NCBI GenBank assembly: GCA_907163375.1
Contig: CAJQUW010001660.1
Coordinates: 186,001-250,000 of the forward strand
DNA length: 64,000 bases
Direction: 5' to 3'
Source of the DNA: Prostheceraeus crozeri
Taxonomy: Eukaryota; Platyhelminthes; Polycladida; Euryleptidae
The position numbers were made by a program, and so were the translations under genes. Positions 57,725-64,000 of the stretch are shown here, one piece after another. Position 1 is the stretch's first letter; the number at the start of each line of letters is the position of its first letter. The notes under the pieces are model-generated. The model worked only from the letters and a program-made list of their open reading frames with translations, was not told the origin of the DNA and ran no database searches.

Positions 57725-57809
57725 ATTATATTCTCTTTATGAAATAAACACTACGTGTCGAAACAAAGGGAGAGACCGTTTTTCTTTTTGAAACAGAACA
57801 TATAGTTTG

Positions 57810-58960
57810 TCCCTCTCAGATTCTGTCTGGACTCAAACCTATGACTAAAAGACAAGCACACTCGACTCATTATGGCTGTAATTCGTCGCTCCACGAGAGG
57901 TACCAAATTCATCGCCGAAGAACCGGAAGAATAACATACCTGCTTTCTCTCCTAATACTCGCATTTATTATCCATGCTTCTGAAATCACTCAATAAAGGA
58001 TTGAGTTTATCATCAAGAATTTTTGTAAATTCTTGTATTTGCCTAGCGTCGCAGTTTTCCGTTTGTCGTTTCAGAAATGCATCCAATTCTTTGGTAATAC
58101 TGCTCTTTATAGAAAGATCATTCTCGTTCATAAGCAAATTGCTTTCTCTCGACAAGCAAAAAGAAAATGCTAGATTCAGACTGCTCAAAATTATTGATTC
58201 ACAAAGAGTCGAACCAGCAGCGTTAGCTTGTTCATCAGACACCCACAACCACCGAACACTGATACACAATTTCGTTGCATCTCAGAGTATTTCAAAGAAT
58301 TAAGAAATGCCTGCACAATCAGTCTGATTACGTCAGAAGCTACATGTTATCGACAACAGGCCACAGCAGTGAGAAACAATCACGAAGACGACGAAGTAAT
58401 GAACTATCCTCTTTTGATGGATGCGGGATGAACTGATGACGAATAATTCTAACTAACGCCTGAATAATAGCTGAGATATCCAAAGTTTCAGCGAAGTTCA
58501 AGAGTAATCACAGAGCGCTCAACCACGTCCGACACAACGTGCGCGTTTTCAACAGAGCAACAAACATATCAACATATGCTTGGAGCGAAAATAGTGGACT
58601 CTTTCAAAGATTTTAAGCCCTGTTTTTCGTGAGATGGTAAATGTGTATTGCTAGAAGATAAAAATAACAATGCTGTTATTTTGCACATTTCAATAAATTG
58701 TCATCACATCATTCGATCTACTTCTTGCATATTGATTTCCATATTGTGAAAATAATTTTGGATTTCTTACCAAAATGCTTAAAAATATATTGCTCTGAAT
58801 GCGTCACTGAACTAAGACGTATGGTTATGAATTGATATATTGAAATGGAGCCTGAGATTTTCCCTTGATATCGAATGGGACACTGATATCTTAGAGAAAC
58901 ATGTCTTTATGAATCAGTGATATCAGACACCCGTATTGACGGAAATAGACATTTCATAAA
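57810..58960. other. No gene recognised; one minus-strand frame
   Basis: The minus-strand frame 57952-58269 has a TTG as apparent start and an upstream in-frame TGA. Its C-terminal part (MNENDLSIKSSITKELDAFL to stop) is hydrophilic and helix-like. It might be an exon, but I cannot name it. The rest shows no structure. Confidence 0.3.
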
Positions 58961-58966
58961 TAATCG

Positions 58967-59055
58967 GACTATTGTATCGATATGACACCAGTAATGCTGC
59001 CATTGATGTCGTCTTGATATGGCAGCATTACTGGTGTCATATCGATACAATAGTC
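58967..59055. repeat. Perfect 37-bp inverted repeat with 15-nt loop
   Basis: The left arm 58967-59003 (starting GACTATTGTATCGATATGAC) is exactly complementary to the right arm 59019-59055; the loop is 59004-59018. Pairing stops sharply on both sides. It lies in unannotated DNA about 70 bp from the PLE ends that follow. Confidence 0.9.
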
Positions 59056-59114
59056 TTATATTAACATCGCTATTGTTGACTAAAGACATCGCGATCAACC
59101 ATACGAAAAGTTCT

Positions 59115-59270
59115 CACAGCTTGTCGGAACGGGAGGTTCATGTTCACTCAGAAAACAGAAAAAGCAATCTCTCCCTCTTATTGGAATAAGAAGTCGCAAA
59201 TAGAAGGGAGTCACTTCTTTATTTTCAATTATTTGGAAATTACTTATCTTGAAATGAACCTCCCGTATCG
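59115..59270. mobile_element. Two PLE 3' termini facing each other
   Basis: 59123-59142 (TGTCGGAACGGGAGGTTCAT) is the inverted form of 59251-59270 (ATGAACCTCCCGTATCGACA). Both match the tail GAACCTCCCGTACCGAC of the PLE at 55.9 kb, and the sequence beside the first (CTCTCCCT) matches that PLE too. So two PLE 3' ends lie in opposite orientation about 110 bp apart. Confidence 0.6.
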
Positions 59271-60000
59271 ACACACAACGAGTGTACAGCAACATTATCA
59301 AAATGCTTTGAAAATAGTGGTCATGGTAGCACGCACACTGAGATATAACCAAAATGACAATGTAAGAAGAAAGCGTACAAGGAAAATAATTTGGCTTAAT
59401 CCTACTTACAGCCAAAACGTCAAAACAAACATTGAACGGAAATTCCTTCAACTTATCGATTACCATTTTCCAAAATGTCATCGGTACCGAAAATGATTTA
59501 ATCGAAACACAATCAAGGTCAGTTACAGTTGTATGCCGAACATGGGACGGTTGATTAAACAATACAACAATAAACTCCTGACTTCAAAAGAAAACGAGAA
59601 AATATATTTGAGACAATATTTGAGAAAATATAACTGCCGAAATAAGACTGCTTGTACAATGAATGGAGAATGCTTGCAAAAAGTGCATTATTTAGTATCA
59701 AGCTACGGTCACAAGTGAGAATGAAACGAAAATAAATGTTGGCCAAAGAGAAGATGAGTTCAAGTCACGATTTAATCATCATGAAAAACCTTTCTCAAAT
59801 TATCAATATATGAATTAAACAACACTGCTGAAGCACATCTGGTCGCTGAAAGAAAATGATAAATTTTTTACAGTCAAAAGAGAAATATTGGAACAATCAA
59901 AGAAGTATGAAAGTGGTACACGATTCTGTTCATTATGTCAAGCAGAAAGATATCACATACTAGCGAAATACAGTGCGTTCATAAAGTCACTGTGCACCTA
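59271..60000 (+). mobile_element. PLE C-terminal fragment (linker and GIY-YIG part), broken
   Basis: The phrases match a widespread invertebrate PLE protein: KRTRKIIWLNPTYSQNVKTN, FLQLIDYHFPK, FNRNT-KVSYSCMPNMGRLI (near 59,495-59,550), then CRNKTACTMNGECLQK (near 59,640-59,690), then decayed equivalents of the LSKHIW...SGT-RC-LC part up to about 59,950. It is a different PLE family from the palindrome at 55.9-57.8 kb and older, with several breaks. Confidence 0.7.
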
Positions 60001-60079
60001 GTAAATCAATGCAGGCGCAGTATTTTGCCGCTTGGAAAAAGATGGCCGCGGCATTATAAATAATGAAGTTTCTTGTAAA

Positions 60080-61139
60080 ACCATCGATTTCTACGTGATC
60101 ACAAAATATCTATTTACATCTTACAAAAACTGTTGAAAATGTCCACCTTGTTCACGAATACAAATATCAATTCGACTATTCATATTCTCAAATACCCGGT
60201 GAATTTCCTCGTGTCTGATAGCGTCAATTTGCTGTCAGTTGCTTCCTCTTAACTCCTGTAGATTTTGTGACTTGCGTCGGTAAACCTCCTGCTTCACCGC
60301 TACTCACCGGCAAAAGTCAAAGACATTCAAGTCCGGGGATCTCGGATGCCAAGCTCCTTTAGATAACTCTTGTTTGGAATATTCCACTTAAATATCGAAC
60401 TGAGGAATTGGTGCTATGCACAGTTGTTCCATTTTACTGGAAATAGGCAGTCAAACTTTCACCGTCACTTAATTCGTCGACGAGCGAAGCAATACTTTTG
60501 TCAAACAATTTTTGCGATGATAATTGAATATCGGCACAAGCATTTGTATTCTTGACATAAGAGAATGCAATGGCTTCTCAACAAATTCGTGTGGGTTTTC
60601 ACTATATAATATTCGGAAACTCTGGCTACTGACATGCCTTGATAGATGAAACCAAGCTTCATCAGAAAAGAAAGTCTTATCGAGCACATTATTTTCAGCT
60701 AGATTTTCCTTGAACCAAAAGCATTACTGAAGACGCTTGTCATGATCGGCATCATTCACTTCATGTTGGCCAGAGATGCGGTACGGATATAGGCCTATGT
60801 TCTTTCTTACAGCAGGATGAGCGGCCCCGAGAATGGACCTACTTCCTAGGATAAGCGATACATCGACTTGTTTGGGCTATAAAGTCATTGCTTCAGAAGT
60901 AACATTTTCAGGAATAACCTTTTTATCAGTTAAGATTAATGATCGATCTGAGCGTGATGGATCATGCACCGAGCCAGCTTCTCTAACCTCACTGATTGGA
61001 CTCCAATCAGCATTTCGATGAGGTAAATCAGTTGTATAGTAAGTCTTTCTAAAAATTCCTTCTCTTCATTGGTATATTCCCCATTGGCTCGGTGAACATA
61101 TTCGACCAAGAAGTTTCTCCCTCGCATTGACAGCACCAT
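60080..61139 (-). pseudogene. Mariner-like transposase remnant, nearly full length
   Basis: On the minus strand from 61139: MVLSMRGRNFLVEYVHRANG (N-terminal helix region), then in another frame REAGSVHDPSRSDRS, then LYPYRIS near 60,785, WFKENLAENN, DKTFFSDEAWFHLS (first catalytic D, near 60,660), ENPHEFVEKPLHSL, and after a decayed stretch WHPRSPDLNVFDF (third catalytic D, near 60,335), QEVYRRKSQNLQEL and NSRIDICIREQGGHFQQF at ~60,135. Frameshifts and stops are scattered through it, and the second catalytic D region is not clear. A different family from the remnant at 15.1 kb. TIRs not identified. Confidence 0.75.
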
Positions 61140-62296
61140 GTTTAGCTTCGAAATGCAACGTACTGATCTTTAGCGAGTTGCTGACAGATGTGAAGTTCAA
61201 TTCAAATTCTAAATCATGTGGAATGTCACAAGCTACTAAATTGCGCTTCTCAAACAAGCCAGTGGCTCTGTACATGTGCTAGATATCTACAATTAAGATT
61301 AAGACTGTTTTCTTTGGCAAATCGTAGTTTCGAAGAGGTGCACAGTGACTTCATGAACGCACTGTACAACAGCAACATGCCAAACAAAAGGAATGAAATA
61401 ATATCAACCTACAGACAGGAAAAAGTTCCAAATTTCTTCAAACCAGTGAAAATTCCATGCTACCCTACCTGTGATATTTTCTACATAACTTAACTTCTAT
61501 GTCTCATATTTATTTTGGACACCACCCGATTATGGTGAAGTGAAGTTAATGTGCGAGGCGACCTGTCTAATAGCAAGACTAATTTTGATAGTATTTAATA
61601 GACTAATAGTTAGTAACAGTAAATAGACCAAATTACCAATTCATCATAAATTTATCCTTGAGCGATAAGCCTACTAAAATTGCACAATAGATTCTAGACC
61701 TGCACCTATTACTTCATGATTATATATAGTACCGTAGTGATAATTCTTTTAACTGTTTAATTGCATTTCCATTTTTCAGAAGCTTTAGTGAATAGGCTTT
61801 CAATACCAGAGGCCTATCATACGGTGTCATCCTGCGTTCATAATGTAGATAAAGTTTAATTCATGTTATGAAGAGATTGTGTTATGTGTGAATTATACGA
61901 GTAATACAAATTTAAAAAGCAAAAACAGCACACGAAATATAGGCTGCCTTAGATTTGTCCCATTCGGAATTAATAGAAGTATCACCCACGAATCTTTTGA
62001 TATTCATAGGGTTGAAATTTCAATATAAATTGAAAGGATGAAATCCAAACATAAAGCCACTTTAAAATCGGAGGTCTTGATTGTAAAACGAAACTTCTAA
62101 AATGAACAAACGCCGACATAATCATCGCGTGTTGTAGATGTACAGTGTTGTTCGATGAAACTGAATCACCTCTAAATTTTCCGAAAAATAATCAAAAACA
62201 ATTATTGTTCGATTCAATTCTGTTGATTAGCATTTGACCATTAACAAAAACATAAAAGAAGGGAAAGACTGACAAAATATATGTCACACAAGTATC
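61140..62296. other. No gene recognised
   Basis: Short frames only. A word TACAGTGTTGTTCGATGAAA at 62,140-62,159 looks like a Tc1-type terminus beyond the 3' end of the Tc1 transposase, but no inverted partner was found up to position 64,000. Confidence 0.35.
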
Positions 62297-63327
62297 TCAG
62301 ATGATCAATAGTGAATTGGACCCCCTCACTCTCATGCATTCCCTGATTCTGGAAGGCATTGAGTCAATCAAGTTGGGACACATTTTCTTCAGATCGTCAT
62401 CTCTTGACCATTCTCGCAGCAATGCGTTGATCAGTTCTTGTTTTGTTGGCAACGTTTCTTTTCTAATTTTGCGCTTGAGGATGGCCCAGATGTTCTCAAT
62501 TGTGATAGATCTGGAGAGTTCCCAGGCCATTTTAGAACTCTGACGCCGGATTCATTCAAGAGTTGCATCGTTTTTTGTGATGTGTGGCATGGCGCTAAAT
62601 CTTGCTGAAACCAGCAATTTTCAGACGACGAATACCACTCATTTATCTGTGGAAGAAGTCTTCCAGAGATGACGCGTGCATACTGATCAGAGTTCATTGA
62701 ACTTTCAACCAAGTGAATACGACCAGTTCCATGGAATGAGATGCAGGACCAAATCATCAACTTCACTGGGTGTCTGAAGGATGGCCTGAAGTGCATTCTT
62801 GTCGGAGTTTCACCGGAATTTCTCCTCACGAACTGCGACGCTGCCGGCTGTATTTCTGCTGAGGTCTCGTCGCTGAATACAACTTTGTGCCAATTATCCA
62901 GCGTCCAGTCCTTGTATTCGCGACACCATGCAAGTCTTCTTTTTTTCATGTCTTCGGTCAGAACCTGGCATTTCAATGGACGATATGCTGGTCTGTCGTT
63001 TTCTGTTAAGCGTTTTCTTACAGTTGATGGGCTGATGTCAATGTGATAATCATCTTTCAGTTTATGAGAGAGGTCGCTCGATGTTGCGCGGGGATTTTCT
63101 CTGGAGAGCTTCAGCAGAACTCTATCGCCCCTTTCATCGGTTTTTCTTTCAGATCCGCAGAGAAATCGGTAACTTTCGTATGAATTTGTGCTTCGGTACC
63201 GACTACTGATGCGACTTGTGGATGATTGGCTTACACCGACAGCGCCTGCAATCTCACGTGTTGAAAGACCAGCATGCTCATGTAGTTCAACGACCTGGGC
63301 TCTGGTTTCGTTGTCTATATCACCCAT
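62297..63327 (-). pseudogene. Tc1-like (DD34E) transposase, one frameshift
   Basis: From ATG 63327 (MGDIDNETRAQVVELHEHAG) the order is that of Tc1: helix-turn-helix (LSTREIAGAVGVSQSSTSRI), second HTH (DYHIDISPSTVRKRL), first catalytic D in VVFSDETS (~62,870), QQDLAPCHTS (second D, ~62,610), and SPDL with, in the next frame, IENIWAILKRKI (the E). Then come LPTKQELINALLREW and MPSRIRECMRVRG to a stop at 62,297. A single base is missing at about 62,500-62,510, between SPDL and IENIW. With it the length would be about 343 aa, normal for Tc1. The apparent start at 63396 is GTG; ATG 63327 fits family length better. Otherwise intact, so recently active. Confidence 0.85.
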
Positions 63328-63424
63328 TGGCACAGTTTCGTATCCAAACAAATGAATTGTCTTATCAATGCTGTGATCTGCTGCTTTATAAGACACTCGC
63401 TACTTCACTACGCAATTCAGCGGC

Positions 63425-63993
63425 GCCAGTCATGAATAGAATTCAATAGATTGATTGCATGAAGGTCTTCTAATCGAGTGTGAGTCATCCCAACAGCTGC
63501 GCTGTGGATGATTTGGTTAGCGTTGACACAGAAGCGATAGACAGCGATGATTTTGCGCTGGACTGGGTATGGGCGATAGTCAAGGCCCAGTAATCAATCA
63601 AGTGATCACCAGTTGTTCAGTTTATCGGAACTTCCTAGAGTTACGGAATGATTTTATTGAAAGCTGACATATCACATAAAATTCTGTGAAAAATACAGAC
63701 TGTAAAAAGTAATTGCGCGAATTTTTCAGCCACTTTACTTGGAAAAAGCAAATTCTCCTGTTAATAATTCGATGTTTTGTTTGATGAGACACTTGGTATC
63801 GCCATCCAACGGTTCCAGTCATGAATAGAATTCAATAGTTTGATTCCAAAATATTCTTCTGATCGAGTATGAGCCATAACAACAGTTGTAGCGTGGATAA
63901 TTTGATTAGCGTTGTGACAAAGCCGATAAACATTGATGATAGTGTGCTGGACCTGGTATAGACGATAGGCCTAGTAAGTAATTGCGTGTTGAA
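63425..63993. repeat. Diverged direct repeat, ~175 bp x 2, 392 bp apart
   Basis: 63425-63605 and 63817-63993 align along their length, starting CCAGTCATGAATAGAATTCA and sharing GATTAGCGTTG-like and TGGACT/CTGGTAT blocks, with about one change in five. The interval has no recognisable gene. They may be copies of an unclassified repeat or terminal direct repeats of a short element. Confidence 0.65.
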
Positions 63994-64000
63994 CCAGTTT

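Larger units (their letters stand above)
55853..57796. mobile_element. PLE insertion arranged as a large palindrome
   Basis: Two copies of the 3' part of one PLE lie head to head: arm 55888 to ~56798 (element on minus) and arm ~56869 to 57794 (element on plus), with a ~70-bp unique spacer. The arms differ by few bases and small indels. The minus-strand copy also has the 3' terminal tail (55853-55887, read in reverse GAACCTCCCGTACCGAC). The whole is bounded by a 12-bp direct repeat AACATATAGTTT at 55841-55852 and 57797-57808, a likely target duplication, so it inserted as one event. PLEs often end up as paired or inverted partial copies. Both copies are 5'-truncated and lack the reverse transcriptase. 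Looks young. Confidence 0.8.

Noticed and set aside
1-64000. tRNA or rRNA genes
   Set aside because: No cloverleaf with A and B boxes and no rRNA-like conserved stretch was noticed on either strand by eye.

Overview
This is animal (metazoan) nuclear DNA. The evidence is spliced genes with GT-AG introns, two tandem C2H2 zinc-finger genes with TGE(R/K)P / TGD(R/K)P linkers, several LINE, Penelope-like (PLE), Tc1/mariner and hAT remnants, and a very large satellite. The recurring word 'taggcct' and the mix of elements fit a marine invertebrate such as an echinoderm, hemichordate or lancelet relative, but that is only an impression. No rRNA, tRNA, CRISPR array or bacterial operon was seen.

Layout. 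1-4.4 kb is a compact island of four genes I do not recognise: two on the minus strand with 60-68 nt introns, and two on the plus strand between them. The last pair overlaps tail to tail by 10 nt. A degenerate ~100-bp repeat separates the first divergent pair. 5.6-6.6 kb is tandem-duplicated sequence ending in strong G-quadruplex runs. 6,677-10,291 is a complete hAT-type insertion with an 8-bp target duplication; a second, inverted fragment of the same family ends at 16,310. 12.6-14.0 kb is a TIR element carrying hairpins of one 15-17-nt motif. 15.1-15.6 kb is a dead mariner-type transposase whose last two acidic residues are spaced as in DD41D. 16.9-17.9 kb and 25.6-26.5 kb are two minus-strand paralogous zinc-finger genes (11 and 10 fingers); the second has lost its first finger. 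Between them lie PLE reverse-transcriptase pieces and two foldback elements. 27.5-30.0 kb is a minus-strand LINE with a plus-strand LINE of another family inserted in it.

31,849-53,929 is about 22 kb of one 32-bp satellite, roughly 690 copies, with near-identical higher-order duplications (1,279 bp) and other shared blocks kilobases apart. One sequence class of its monomer contains TTCTGGAACTTTC, a perfect three-site heat-shock element (TTCnnGAAnnTTC). The array therefore looks like a potential very large HSF binding platform, comparable in logic, not sequence, to human satellite III. This is the most interesting thing in the window.

54.0 kb to the end holds a 5'-truncated LINE; a PLE insertion built as a ~0.9-kb-arm palindrome of its GIY-YIG end inside a 12-bp direct repeat; a perfect 37-bp hairpin; a second PLE; a decayed mariner-like transposase; and a nearly whole Tc1 (DD34E) transposase with one frameshift.

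Apart from the zinc-finger genes and the four small genes at the left edge, I see no convincing host gene. The window reads as transposon- and satellite-rich DNA.
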